From positions 620,001-684,000 of the forward strand of contig NZ_CABPSJ010000003.1 in assembly GCF_902459745.1 (NCBI RefSeq): DNA of 64,000 bases, read 5' to 3'. The position numbers were made by a program, and so were the translations under genes. Under the pieces are notes generated by a model. The model made no database searches, was not told the DNA's origin, and was given only the letters and a program-made list of their open reading frames with translations. Shown in pieces: positions 55,811-64,000 of this stretch; position 1 is the first letter of the stretch; each line of letters begins with the position of its first letter. Source of the DNA: Pandoraea communis. Its GTDB lineage: Bacteria > Pseudomonadota > Gammaproteobacteria > Burkholderiales > Burkholderiaceae.

Positions 55811-55880
55811 TGCAATAGTTGACTAGTCACGATTATAGCGTCCGCTTAATAAATTTCAAGGCCATGCAATAGTTGACTAG
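55811..55880 (-). promoter_or_regulatory. MarR operator pair bracketing the efflux-operon promoter
   Basis: The 16-mer TGCAATAGTTGACTAG occurs at 55811-55826 and again at 55865-55880 (54 bp apart, same orientation). The first copy continues to TGACTAGTCA, a perfect 10-bp palindrome. One copy covers the start region of the promoter at 55832-55859, the other lies just upstream of its -35. Confidence 0.82.
55832..55859 (-). promoter_or_regulatory. Promoter of the marR-efflux operon
   Basis: Reverse strand: -35 TTGAAA (55854-55859), 16-bp spacer, -10 TATAAT (55832-55837, perfect). About 33 bp from the -10 to the MarR start codon. Confidence 0.8.
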
Positions 55881-56096
55881 GCAATTATTTTGCTGGAGGG
55901 GTCGATGCTTTGTGTTGGATTGGTGCGTGGCGACAAGAATTAGCGGGAGAAGATGGGGGAGCGTGGGGAAGCGGTTCATGACGACGGCGCCTGAAAGTCG
56001 TCCGCCGTTGTTGCATTGCAGAAAGGCCATGACGCGAGACATGCGCAAGTGGTAGAATCGCGGATTCTCCAAAGGCTTTTTTCGAGCACCTCTTTC

Positions 56097-57920
56097 ATGA
56101 CCCGCGCTCTCCGTAATATCGCCATCATCGCGCACGTCGACCACGGCAAAACCACGCTCGTCGACCAGTTGCTGCGCCAGTCGGGCACTTTCCGCGAAAA
56201 CCAGCAAGTCGCTGAACGCGTGATGGACTCGAACGACATCGAAAAAGAGCGCGGCATCACGATCCTCGCCAAAAACTGCGCCGTCGAATACGAAGGCACG
56301 CACATCAACATCGTCGATACCCCGGGACACGCGGACTTCGGCGGTGAAGTGGAACGCGTGCTTTCGATGGTCGACAGCGTGCTGTTGCTCGTCGACGCCG
56401 TTGAAGGCCCGATGCCGCAAACGCGCTTTGTGACCCGCAAGGCACTTGCCCTCGGTCTGAAGCCGATCGTCGTGGTCAACAAGATCGACCGTCCGGGCGC
56501 ACGTCCGGACTGGGTGATCAACCAGACGTTCGATCTGATGGACAAGCTCGGCGCAACCGACGAGCAGCTCGACTTCCCGATCGTCTACGCGTCGGCGCTG
56601 AACGGTTTCGCCAGCCTCGACTCCGATGTGCGCGAAGGCACCATGCGCCCGCTGTTCGAGGCGATTCTCGAGCACGTGCCGGTCCGCGAAGCGGATGTCG
56701 ACGGTCCGCTGCAACTGCAGATCAGCTCGCTCGACTACTCGACGTTCGTTGGCCGTATCGGTGTCGGCCGTATCACGCGTGGCCGCATCAAGCCGGGCCA
56801 GCAAGTGGTGATGCGCTTCGGCCCGGAGGGCGAAGTGCTCAAGCGCAAGATCAATCAGGTGCTGACGTTCCGGGGCCTGGAGCGCGTGATGTCGCCGGAA
56901 GGTGCGGAAGCGGGCGACATCGTGCTGATCAACGGCATTGAAGACGTGGGTATCGGCGCAACGATTTGCGACGTCGACACGCCGGAAGCCCTGCCGTTGC
57001 TGACGGTGGACGAGCCGACGCTGACCATGAACTTCTGCGTCAACACGTCGCCGCTGGCCGGCCGTGAAGGCAAGTTCGTGACGAGCCGTCAGATCCGCGA
57101 TCGTCTGCACAAGGAACTGAATCACAACGTGGCGCTGCGCGTGAAAGACACGGCGGAAGACTCCGTCTTCGAAGTGTCGGGCCGTGGCGAGCTGCACCTG
57201 ACGATTCTCATCGAGAACATGCGTCGCGAAGGCTATGAACTGGCCGTGTCGCGTCCGCGCGTGGTGCTCAAGGAAATCGACGGCGTGAAGCACGAGCCGT
57301 ACGAAATGCTGACCATCGACCTGGAAGACGAGCACCAGGGCGCGGTCATGGAAGAAATCGGCCGCCGCAAGGGCGAAATGCTGGACATGGTGTCGGATGG
57401 TCGTGGCCGTACGCGCCTCGAGTACCGCATTCCGGCTCGCGGCCTGATCGGTTTCCAGGGCGAGTTCCTGTCGATGACCCGTGGTACGGGCCTGATGAGC
57501 CACATTTTCGACGCTTACGCACCGCTTAAGGATGGTACGTTGGGTGAGCGCCGCAACGGCGTGCTGATCTCGCAAGACGACGGTGCCGCCGTGGCCTACG
57601 CGCTGTGGAAGCTGCAAGATCGCGGCCGTATGTTCGTGTCGCCGGGCGACGCGCTGTACGAAGGCATGATCATCGGTATCCATAGCCGTGACAACGACCT
57701 CGTGGTCAACCCGATCAAGGGCAAGCAACTCACGAACGTGCGTGCGTCGGGTACCGACGAAGCCGTGCGTCTGGTGCCGCCGATCGCGATGAGCCTCGAA
57801 TACGCTGTCGAGTTCATCGATGACGACGAACTGGTCGAAGTCACGCCGCAGACGATTCGACTGCGCAAGCGCTACCTCGTGGAACACGAGCGTAAGCGCG
57901 CATCGCGTGAGCAGAAGTAA
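56097..57920 (+). CDS. typA: Translational GTPase TypA/BipA
   Basis: 607 aa, the usual length, from ATG 56097. G1 [16 protein letters not shown]2 region [11 protein letters not shown]3 [17 protein letters not shown]4 [16 protein letters not shown]-like domains II, III and V and the TypA-specific C-terminal domain ([41 protein letters not shown]) follow. Ribosome-associated GTPase important in stress and low temperature. Single gene with its own terminator. Confidence 0.97.
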   Translation: MTRALRNIAIIAHVDHGKTTLVDQLLRQSGTFRENQQVAERVMDSNDIEKERGITILAKNCAVEYEGTHINIVDTPGHADFGGEVERVLSMVDSVLLLVDAVEGPMPQTRFVTRKALALGLKPIVVVNKIDRPGARPDWVINQTFDLMDKLGATDEQLDFPIVYASALNGFASLDSDVREGTMRPLFEAILEHVPVREADVDGPLQLQISSLDYSTFVGRIGVGRITRGRIKPGQQVVMRFGPEGEVLKRKINQVLTFRGLERVMSPEGAEAGDIVLINGIEDVGIGATICDVDTPEALPLLTVDEPTLTMNFCVNTSPLAGREGKFVTSRQIRDRLHKELNHNVALRVKDTAEDSVFEVSGRGELHLTILIENMRREGYELAVSRPRVVLKEIDGVKHEPYEMLTIDLEDEHQGAVMEEIGRRKGEMLDMVSDGRGRTRLEYRIPARGLIGFQGEFLSMTRGTGLMSHIFDAYAPLKDGTLGERRNGVLISQDDGAAVAYALWKLQDRGRMFVSPGDALYEGMIIGIHSRDNDLVVNPIKGKQLTNVRASGTDEAVRLVPPIAMSLEYAVEFIDDDELVEVTPQTIRLRKRYLVEHERKRASREQK

Positions 57921-57990
57921 CGCCGGCGATGGCGTCACAGCGTAGCGGATGAACGTCTGCTGCGCCTCGATGCCAGTCTGTTGGAAAGAA

Positions 57991-58016
57991 AGCCGGTGCT
58001 TCGCACCGGCTTTTTT
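57991..58016 (+). terminator. Intrinsic terminator after typA
   Basis: Perfect 9-bp stem AGCCGGTGC / GCACCGGCT (57991-57999, 58003-58011), 3-base loop, T6. Confidence 0.9.
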
Positions 58017-58128
58017 CGTTGTGGTTTTCGACATGCGGCGCGCGGTGCCTGCATGCTGTCGAAAGCCCCCGAGAGGTCGCGTCGCGCGCGCGACCGTTCC
58101 GTTGATATTGCTGAAGCACTCGCCAGAC

Positions 58129-59271
58129 ATGACCGAATTTGTTCGAACCGAAATCCGCGGCCGCATCGGCTTCATTACCCTGACCCGCCCAAAGGCGCTC
58201 AACGCGCTCTCGCACGACATGATTCGCGCGATGGCGTCGGCACTCGGCGCATGGCGTGACGATTCCAGGGTGCTGGGCGTTGTTTTGCAAGGCGAAGGCG
58301 AGAAGGGCTTATGTGCGGGCGGCGACATTCGATATTTCCACGAGGCCGTGAGCGCAGGGCGCACCGACATCATGGATTTCTTCACGGACGAGTACACGCT
58401 GAATTACACGATCGCCACGTACCCGAAGCCCTATATTGCACTGATGGACGGCGTGGTGATGGGCGGCGGCATGGGGATTTCGCAGGGCGCAGCGTTGCGA
58501 ATCGTCACTGAGGCAACGCGCATGGCGATGCCGGAGACAGCCATCGGTCTGTTCCCGGACGTTGGCGGCGGGAGCTTCCTTGCTAACCTCGCGGGGCATC
58601 TCGGCGAGTACCTTGGCACGACCGGTATTGTGTTTGGCGCGGTCGACGCCTGTGAAATCGGTCTGGCCGACGCGGTTGTTCCGCGGGCCTCATTGCCGGC
58701 GCTGTGCGAATTGCTGGCAAACGGCGAGTGGCAAGATGGCGACGCCGTACTCAACGCGGCACGCATGTTCGCCCGTGAAGCGCTGCCGCCGGCCGGTCTG
58801 GCGCCAGGTAAGCTCGCGCCGCTGCGCGATGTGATCGACAGTCACTTCGGGCTGCCGGACATGCCGGCCATTCTGAGGGCGCTCAAGCGCGAAGCGCGCT
58901 GTGAATATTCGGGCTGGGCAGAGGAGACGGAACACCTTCTGCGCAGCAAGCGCTCGCCGTTGATGGTTTGCGTCACGTTGGAGCAGGTGCGTCGTGCACG
59001 CAAGCTGTCGCTGGCTGATGAACTTCGTGAGGAATGGCTGATGATGCGCAGCGTCTTCAATCTCGACGGCCGTACCGGCGCGGAGAGTGTCGAAGGCATT
59101 CGCGCATTGGTTGTCGACAAGGACCACGCGCCGCGTTGGCAGCATGCCGACATTGAGTCGGTGAAACCGGCAGACGTCGCGCGCTTCTTCGACGGGGATC
59201 GCCTCGGCGCCGACAATCCGCTACGCCAACTCGGCAAGTCAGGGCCCGTCGAGCGACGCAGTTGCGGGTGA
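58129..59271 (+). CDS. Enoyl-CoA hydratase/isomerase family, 3-hydroxyisobutyryl-CoA hydrolase-like
   Basis: 380 aa, longer than plain enoyl-CoA hydratases and typical of HIBCH-type proteins. Crotonase fold: LKALNALSHDMI-like PKALNALSH near residue 20, oxyanion loops EKGLCAGGDIRYF and DGVVMGGGMGIS, and PETAIGLFPDVGGG. In valine breakdown this enzyme releases 3-hydroxyisobutyrate from its CoA ester. ATG 58129 is the start that aligns with the fold; frame upstream is open but not conserved-looking. Confidence 0.88.
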   Translation: MTEFVRTEIRGRIGFITLTRPKALNALSHDMIRAMASALGAWRDDSRVLGVVLQGEGEKGLCAGGDIRYFHEAVSAGRTDIMDFFTDEYTLNYTIATYPKPYIALMDGVVMGGGMGISQGAALRIVTEATRMAMPETAIGLFPDVGGGSFLANLAGHLGEYLGTTGIVFGAVDACEIGLADAVVPRASLPALCELLANGEWQDGDAVLNAARMFAREALPPAGLAPGKLAPLRDVIDSHFGLPDMPAILRALKREARCEYSGWAEETEHLLRSKRSPLMVCVTLEQVRRARKLSLADELREEWLMMRSVFNLDGRTGAESVEGIRALVVDKDHAPRWQHADIESVKPADVARFFDGDRLGADNPLRQLGKSGPVERRSCG

Positions 59272-59281
59272 GTCTGGGCGC

Positions 59282-59701
59282 TTATACCGCAGCGAGGCAG
59301 AACTGCTCGCCGACCGCCTGATCGAGTTTGCGGCAGATGTCGGCGATGCTGCCCACCATCACGATGTGCGATACGTCGCGATATACACGGACTTCGTGAT
59401 CCGCTGGTGTCACTTGCGCATCGCGATGTTGAAGTTCGCGCACGTTGCGCGATGCCTTGATGGCCTTTCCGGACGGACATGCGCGGCGCGTTGCCGACGC
59501 CACGGCGGCCGCGAGTGTGCGGGGCAGGACGGTGCTGCGTGCGCGTGCGGGCACCGTGTAGGAGCGGGCAATGGCGGGGGCGGAAGCGAACGGGCCAGAC
59601 AGGGCCGAGAGTCCGTACACGGCTGACAGCCGAGCTTGCGAAGTGGCTCGCACGCGCGATTGACCGAAAGACGTACGCAGCAAACCAAAGAGTCGAGCCA
59701 T
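59282..59701 (-). CDS. Hypothetical protein downstream of lexA
   Basis: 139 aa, not recognised. An AAAGGA ribosome site lies 7 bp before the ATG, which supports it. N-terminal half is Ala/Arg/Ser-rich; the C-terminal half (DHEVRVYRDVSHIVMVGSIADICRKLDQAVGEQFCLAAV) looks more ordered. It could be a small regulator or an uncharacterised Burkholderiales protein. It follows lexA on the same strand with a 168-bp gap. No LexA box before it. Confidence 0.55.
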   Translation of the reverse strand: MARLFGLLRTSFGQSRVRATSQARLSAVYGLSALSGPFASAPAIARSYTVPARARSTVLPRTLAAAVASATRRACPSGKAIKASRNVRELQHRDAQVTPADHEVRVYRDVSHIVMVGSIADICRKLDQAVGEQFCLAAV

Positions 59702-59869
59702 GATGCGATCCTTTTTCCAATGTGGGTCTGAGGGACGCGTCCTGCCGCGTATTTCGCAAATTGCGGGCGCAGCAGGGCACGGGCGCCGGACCCAGCCCGG
59801 CGCAATCGGAAATGCAAATCTTCAGGGAGTGGGGCGCTGCGCTACAACGCGCAGTCCCCGGCGTCGCGC

Positions 59870-60523
59870 TTAGAGATCGTTGTTGCGGATCAGGCCGACC
59901 GCAATGCCCTCGAGCGCAAAGTCGCCGCTACCTTCATTGACGTTGATGTTTTCGAAATCCGGGTTCTCGGCGATCAGCTCGACGCCGCCCGGCACGCGGT
60001 GAAAGCGTTTGACGGTTACGTCGTCGCCAAGGCGTGCCACGACGATCTGGCCCTCGCGCGCATCGGCAGCCTTCTGTACGGCCAGCAGATCGCCATCGAG
60101 AATGCCTGCATCGCGCATCGACATCCCGCGCACCTTCAGCAAGTAGTCGGGCTGGCGCGCGAACATGTTCGGGTCGCACTGGAAGTTGCGCTCAATGTGT
60201 TCCTGCGCAAGGATCGGGCTGCCCGCTGCCACACGTCCGACGAGGGGCAGCGACAACTGCATCAGGCCCATGTGCGGCAACGTGAACTGGTGTACACCGC
60301 CCGCTTCGTCCAGACGCTTGAGGCGGATGCCACGCGATTGGCCCGCAGCCAATTCGATCACTCCTTTGCGCGCTAGCGCCCGCAGGTGCTCCTCCGCGGC
60401 ATTGGCGGAAGAGAAGCCGAGTTCGGCGGCGATTTCAGCGCGTGTCGGCGGAAAACCGGTGCGCTCGATCGCTTGTCGGACCAGTTCGTAGACCTGCTGT
60501 TGACGGGCGGTAAGTTTGATCAT
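59870..60523 (-). CDS. lexA: LexA repressor
   Basis: 217 aa from the ATG at 60523. [53 protein letters not shown]. Self-cleavage site Ala100-Gly101 (RVAAGSP), catalytic Ser135 (RGMSMRD) and Lys172 (VTVKRFH). Represses SOS genes and is cut on RecA-ssDNA signals. Two boxes in front of it show autoregulation. Confidence 0.97.
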   Translation of the reverse strand: MIKLTARQQQVYELVRQAIERTGFPPTRAEIAAELGFSSANAAEEHLRALARKGVIELAAGQSRGIRLKRLDEAGGVHQFTLPHMGLMQLSLPLVGRVAAGSPILAQEHIERNFQCDPNMFARQPDYLLKVRGMSMRDAGILDGDLLAVQKAADAREGQIVVARLGDDVTVKRFHRVPGGVELIAENPDFENINVNEGSGDFALEGIAVGLIRNNDL

Positions 60524-60530
60524 GGCATCA

Positions 60531-60566
60531 CTGTATGGAAGCACAGGTGGCTGTATTTTTGTACAG
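60531..60566 (-). promoter_or_regulatory. lexA: Two tandem LexA (SOS) boxes
   Basis: CTGTATGGAAGCACAG (60531-60546) and CTGTATTTTTGTACAG (60551-60566) both fit CTGT-N8-ACAG exactly, 20 bp apart centre to centre, 8-43 bp upstream of the lexA start. E. coli lexA also has two adjacent boxes. Confidence 0.93.
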
Positions 60567-60870
60567 TGTTTGTAAAAACGCAAGGGAAAACTTCATGTAG
60601 TGCGTGAAGTTTCCGCCACATCTCCCCGACTTCGCGCCGCACGTCGCCAGTGCCATGGGCCGCTGGGCATCGGAAGCGCCGCGCAGTAGATTGACGTGCG
60701 CCGCTGCAACGGGGCCGCCAGACGCTATCGGTCATCACCGCCTGTCACTTATGCGAACCCCTGAGGAGACAAGGGAGCGAGCGCGCTGAAGGCCGCTGCG
60801 GCTGAGCCGACATACGGTTGGGTAACCAAAGTCTTCCTTCAGCATCATTTCGCCAATCCTTATTCCGGCA

Positions 60871-60925
60871 TAAACAAACGAAAAAATATTATTTTTAATT
60901 ATTTAGCGCCCCTCATAGACTGGCC
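60871..60925 (+). promoter_or_regulatory. Probable CysB-type activator region of the sulfate operon
   Basis: Strongly AT-rich block in an otherwise GC-rich genome directly upstream of sbp. CysB and Cbl, LysR regulators of sulfur uptake, bind such AT-rich sites before sulfate transporter genes in related bacteria. Assignment is by position and composition. Confidence 0.5.
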
Positions 60926-60960
60926 TCCTACACACGAGAAGCAAACAAGGAGTGCAAGTC

Positions 60961-61992
60961 ATGAGCAAAGCAGCACGGGGATGGAAAGCTAAAAAGCTGG
61001 TGGTGGCACTGGGCGGCCTGGCACTGGCCGCCGGCATGACGATTCAGGCGCAGGCCGCGAGCCTTTCGTTGCTCAATGTCTCGTATGACCCGACGCGTGA
61101 GCTGTACGCCGACTACAACAAGGCTTTCGAAGCCCATTACAAGCAGACCACCGGCGACACGGTGACGGTGAAGGCCTCGCACGGCGGCTCGGGCAAGCAG
61201 GCCCGTACCGTGCTCGATGGCGCACCTGCCGACGTCGTCACGCTCGGCATCTCTGCCGACATCGACGAACTGGCTCAGGCCGGCCTCGTGAACAAGGATT
61301 GGCAAAAGCGTCTGCCTGACAACGCTACGCCGTACACCTCGACGATCGTGTTGCTGGTGCGCAAGGGCAATCCGAAGGGGATCAAGGACTGGGGCGATCT
61401 CGTCAAGCCGGGCATCAGCGTCGTGACGCCGAACCCGAAGACGTCGGCGGGCGCTCGCTGGAACTACCTTGCCGCATGGCTCTACGCGCTCAAGCAACCG
61501 GGCGGCAATGAGCAAAAGGCGCAGGATTTCGTCAAAGCGCTCTACAAGAACGTGGGCGTGCTCGACTCGGGCGCTCGTGGTGCCACCACGACCTTCGTGG
61601 AGCGTGGTATCGGCGACGTGCTGATCGCGTGGGAAAACGAAGCGCTGCTCTCGGTGAAGGATCTCGGTCCGGACAAGTTCGACATCGTGGTGCCGTCGTC
61701 GTCGATTCTGACGGAGCCGCCGGTGGCCGTGGTCGACAAGAACGTCGACAAGCATGGCACCCGCAAGGCTGCCGAAGCCTATCTGCAATGGCTGTATTCG
61801 CCGCAAGGTCAGGAAATCGCCGCGAAGCACTTCTATCGTCCGCGCTCGCCGGAGATCGCGAAGAAATACGCGTCGCAATATCCGAAGCTCAAGCTCTACA
61901 CTGTCGACGCCGATCTGGGCGGCTGGACGAAGACGCAGGCCAAGCACTTTGCGGACGGCGGCATCTTCGACCAGATCTATACCAAGAAGTAA
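60961..61992 (+). CDS. sbp: Sulfate ABC transporter periplasmic binding protein
   Basis: 343 aa from ATG 60961, 8 bp after AAGGAG. Signal peptide of about 32 residues ends in AQA. Mature part carries the Sbp/CysP pattern: [13 protein letters not shown] at the N-terminus, [10 protein letters not shown] (ligand loop) and AWENEALL. Binds sulfate (possibly thiosulfate) for the permease encoded downstream. Confidence 0.96.
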   Translation: MSKAARGWKAKKLVVALGGLALAAGMTIQAQAASLSLLNVSYDPTRELYADYNKAFEAHYKQTTGDTVTVKASHGGSGKQARTVLDGAPADVVTLGISADIDELAQAGLVNKDWQKRLPDNATPYTSTIVLLVRKGNPKGIKDWGDLVKPGISVVTPNPKTSAGARWNYLAAWLYALKQPGGNEQKAQDFVKALYKNVGVLDSGARGATTTFVERGIGDVLIAWENEALLSVKDLGPDKFDIVVPSSSILTEPPVAVVDKNVDKHGTRKAAEAYLQWLYSPQGQEIAAKHFYRPRSPEIAKKYASQYPKLKLYTVDADLGGWTKTQAKHFADGGIFDQIYTKK

Positions 61993-62016
61993 CGCTACGA
62001 CGAAAGGGACCCTCGC

Positions 62017-62880
62017 ATGAGTACCGCACTGTTTCCCCTCTGGCGCAAGCCGAGTGCCTTGCCGGGCTTTGGCCTGACGATGGGCTACACCGTCGCATAC
62101 CTGAGCCTTGTGGTGCTGGTGCCGTTGCTGATGGTCTTCATCAAGGCAAGCTCGCTCGACTGGACGAGCTTCGTCACCGCTGTGAGTTCGCCGCGCGTGC
62201 TGGCGTCGTACCGCCTCACGTTCGGCATCTCGCTGGCGGCCGCCATCCTCAATGCCGTATTCGGTTTCATTCTGGCGTGGGTGCTGGTGCGTTACACCTT
62301 CCCAGGCCGGCGATTCGTCGATGCGCTGATCGACCTGCCATTCGCCTTGCCCACGTCCGTGGCGGGCATCGTGCTGGCGGCGATCTACGCGCCGAACGGC
62401 TGGATCGGACGCTGGTTCGAACCGCTCGGCATCAAGATCGCCTTTACGCCGCTGGGCATTTTCGTGGCGCTGGCGTTCATCGGACTGCCGTTTGTGGTGC
62501 GCACGCTCCAGCCGGTGCTCGAAGAGTTCGAGCGTGAGCAGGAAGAGGCGGCGGCGTGCTTGGGCGCCACACGCTGGCAGACGCTGCGTCACGTGATTCT
62601 TCCGGCCGTGCTGCCTGCGCTGCTGACTGGCTTCGCGCTGGCCTTCGCGCGCGCCGTGGGCGAGTACGGCTCGGTCATCTTCATCGCCGGCAACATCCCG
62701 ATGGTCTCGGAGATCACGTCGCTGCTGATCGTGACCAAGCTCGAACAGTTCGACTATGCGGGCGCTGCGGCACTGGCCGTGGTGATGCTGGTGATCTCGT
62801 TCGTGTTGCTGCTGCTTATCAATACCCTGCAATGGTGGCTGCAACGCCGTCATTCGGGCCGGCGCGCCAGCGGCGTGTGA
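62017..62880 (+). CDS. cysT: Sulfate ABC transporter permease CysT (CysU)
   Basis: 287 aa with six hydrophobic segments. It starts with FPLWRKPSALPGFGLTMGYTVAYLSLVVLVPL and has the ABC-permease EAA loop EEAAACLGATRWQTLRHVILPAVLPALLTG. Pairs with CysW. AAAGGG ribosome site; 24 bp after sbp, same operon. Confidence 0.96.
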   Translation: MSTALFPLWRKPSALPGFGLTMGYTVAYLSLVVLVPLLMVFIKASSLDWTSFVTAVSSPRVLASYRLTFGISLAAAILNAVFGFILAWVLVRYTFPGRRFVDALIDLPFALPTSVAGIVLAAIYAPNGWIGRWFEPLGIKIAFTPLGIFVALAFIGLPFVVRTLQPVLEEFEREQEEAAACLGATRWQTLRHVILPAVLPALLTGFALAFARAVGEYGSVIFIAGNIPMVSEITSLLIVTKLEQFDYAGAAALAVVMLVISFVLLLLINTLQWWLQRRHSGRRASGV

Positions 62881-62910
62881 TTCAGGAAAACGAGAGAGAA
62901 CGTTTCGACC

Positions 62911-63816
62911 ATGTCAGATTCACTCGCACTGTCACGCACCTTGCCGCGTGCGGCCAAGGCGCGTAACGCCGATCCGACCGACGAGCCCGCGCTCGTCAAG
63001 GCCGTGCTGATTGGCGTCGCGCTGCTGTTCTTCGCCTTGTTTCTGGTGTTGCCGCTCGCGTCGGTATTCGTTACCGCCCTGGGCAAGGGATTCGCTGCTT
63101 ACTGGGACGGCCTGACGAACGACGACGCGCTCTCGGCCATTCGCCTCACGGTGCTGATCGCCGTCATCGCCGTGCCGCTCAATCTGGTGTTCGGTGTGGC
63201 GGCGTCGTGGGCGATTGCGCGCTTCGACTTCAAGGGCAAGAGCGTGCTGACCACGCTCATCGATTTGCCGTTTTCGGTTTCGCCGGTGATCGCCGGGATG
63301 ACGTTCTTGCTGATCTTCGGCCGTCAAGGGCCGATTTGGGACTTTCTCGACGCCCACAACCTGAAGATCGTGTTCGCGCTGCCCGGACTGGTGCTCGCGA
63401 CGGTGTTCGTCACGTTCCCGTTCGTGGCGCGCGAATTGATCCCGCTCATGCAGGCACAGGGCAGTGAGGAAGAGGAAGCCGCTCGTGTGCTCGGCGCCAC
63501 CGGCTGGCAGGTGTTTATGCGCGTGACGCTGCCGAAGATCAAATGGGGGCTGCTGTATGGCGTGATTCTGTGTAATGCCCGCGCCATGGGCGAGTTCGGT
63601 GCGGTGTCGGTCGTCTCCGGCCATATTCGCGGCGAGACGAACACGCTGCCGCTGCATGTGGAAATTGAATACAACGACTACCACACGGTGGGGGCATTTG
63701 CGGCAGCGTCGATTCTCGCGTTGCTCGCGCTCGCCACGCTGGCCCTGAAGCTGTGGGCCGAACGCAAGCTGGCGCAGGACAAGGCCGCGCGTCGCGAAGA
63801 TGCCGTGGCGGCCTGA
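62911..63816 (+). CDS. cysW: Sulfate ABC transporter permease CysW
   Basis: 301 aa, six membrane segments. EAA loop EEEAARVLGATGWQVFMRVTLPKIKWGLLYG and the family stretch NARAMGEFGAVSVVSGHIRGETNTLPLHVEIEYNDY, near-invariant in CysW. Partner of CysT in the same operon; cysA follows after 27 bp. Confidence 0.96.
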   Translation: MSDSLALSRTLPRAAKARNADPTDEPALVKAVLIGVALLFFALFLVLPLASVFVTALGKGFAAYWDGLTNDDALSAIRLTVLIAVIAVPLNLVFGVAASWAIARFDFKGKSVLTTLIDLPFSVSPVIAGMTFLLIFGRQGPIWDFLDAHNLKIVFALPGLVLATVFVTFPFVARELIPLMQAQGSEEEEAARVLGATGWQVFMRVTLPKIKWGLLYGVILCNARAMGEFGAVSVVSGHIRGETNTLPLHVEIEYNDYHTVGAFAAASILALLALATLALKLWAERKLAQDKAARREDAVAA

Positions 63817-63843
63817 GCGGACATCGCATCGAGGAGCAAGACA

Positions 63844-64000
63844 ATGAGTATCCAGGTACAACAGGTTTCGAAGCGGTTCGGCAATTTCGCGGCGCTCGAC
63901 GAAGTAAGTCTCGAATTCCCCACGGGCGAGCTGGTCGCGCTGCTCGGGCCGTCCGGCTGCGGCAAGACCACATTGCTGCGCATCGTTGCCGGGCTGGAGT
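63844..64000 (+). CDS. cysA: Sulfate/thiosulfate ABC transporter ATPase CysA, N-terminal part
   Basis: Only the first 52 codons are present; the gene continues beyond the window. [46 protein letters not shown] shows Walker A (GPSGCGKTT). GAGGAG ribosome site. Powers the CysTW permease. Confidence 0.95.
   Translation, partial: MSIQVQQVSKRFGNFAALDEVSLEFPTGELVALLGPSGCGKTTLLRIVAGLE

Larger units (their letters stand above)
60524..60960. other. 437-bp divergent gap lexA - sbp
   Basis: No gene. Left end has the LexA boxes. Right end (about 60870-60925) has a 25-bp all-A/T stretch at 60881-60905 preceded by AAACAAACG and followed by the sbp promoter region, the look of a CysB/Cbl-activated sulfur-starvation promoter. 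The middle (60600-60860) shows nothing clear. Confidence 0.65.

Noticed and set aside
55833-58397. Long reverse open frame opposite typA.
   Set aside because: Antisense shadow of typA caused by codon bias; it would also run through the divergent promoter and the operators.
60604-60789. Small forward open frame (61 codons) between lexA and sbp.
   Set aside because: GTG start without a ribosome site, composition of non-coding GC-rich DNA.

Overview
The window looks like a Burkholderiales chromosome. The GC-rich coding, the Burkholderia-type porin, and the core gene blocks (rnr-rlmB, scpB-rluB, rimP-nusA-infB-rbfA-truB, lexA, sbp-cysTWA) all point to Burkholderiaceae. A Pandoraea-like genome is my best guess, but it rests on general gene content and not on a search.

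Region 1 (1-18.4 kb) is accessory and catabolic. A first operon (2459-5280) encodes an aspartate-dehydrogenase-like protein, a LigA-like small subunit, a LigB-like extradiol dioxygenase and a meta-cleavage-product hydrolase. It ends at a strong terminator and has a divergent LysR gene upstream. A reverse-strand two-domain VOC protein follows. A second run (6594-13913) holds two DAO-type FAD oxidoreductases, a porin, an APC permease, a zinc/quinone-type oxidoreductase and an alpha/beta hydrolase. A third run (14272-17980) holds a Rieske oxygenase and Rieske ferredoxin that strongly resemble the CarAa/CarAc carbazole dioxygenase components, a phthalate-4,5-dioxygenase-type Rieske oxygenase, and a 2-oxopent-4-dienoate hydratase. 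Together these give ring dihydroxylation, meta cleavage, C-C hydrolysis and hydration. The uptake and amine-oxidising genes suggest a nitrogen-containing aromatic substrate. A 14-bp motif occurs once between the LysR gene and the first operon and twice before the third run, which suggests shared control. The cluster stops at a tRNA-Leu(CAG) gene.

Region 2 (18.4-39.4 kb) is mainly core metabolism and RNA biology: RNase R, RlmB, transaldolase, RpiA, YggX, ArgA and HrpA. It also has less defined genes: a coiled-coil/zinc-ribbon membrane protein, a YVTN beta-propeller protein, a fatty acid hydroxylase, an EI24 membrane protein, a CinA-type domain protein, a quinone oxidoreductase with divergent LysR regulator, an NTF2-like protein and an Fnr regulator.

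Region 3 (39.7-49.9 kb) is the chromosome segregation and translation block: ScpB, RluB, RimP, NusA, InfB, RbfA, TruB. A promoter and an intrinsic terminator lie in front of rimP.

Region 4 (49.9-64 kb) holds a thioesterase, a MarR-controlled EmrAB-type tripartite efflux operon with a clear operator pair, TypA, a 3-hydroxyisobutyryl-CoA-hydrolase-like enzyme, LexA with two tandem SOS boxes, and the sulfate ABC transporter sbp-cysT-cysW-cysA, which runs off the end.
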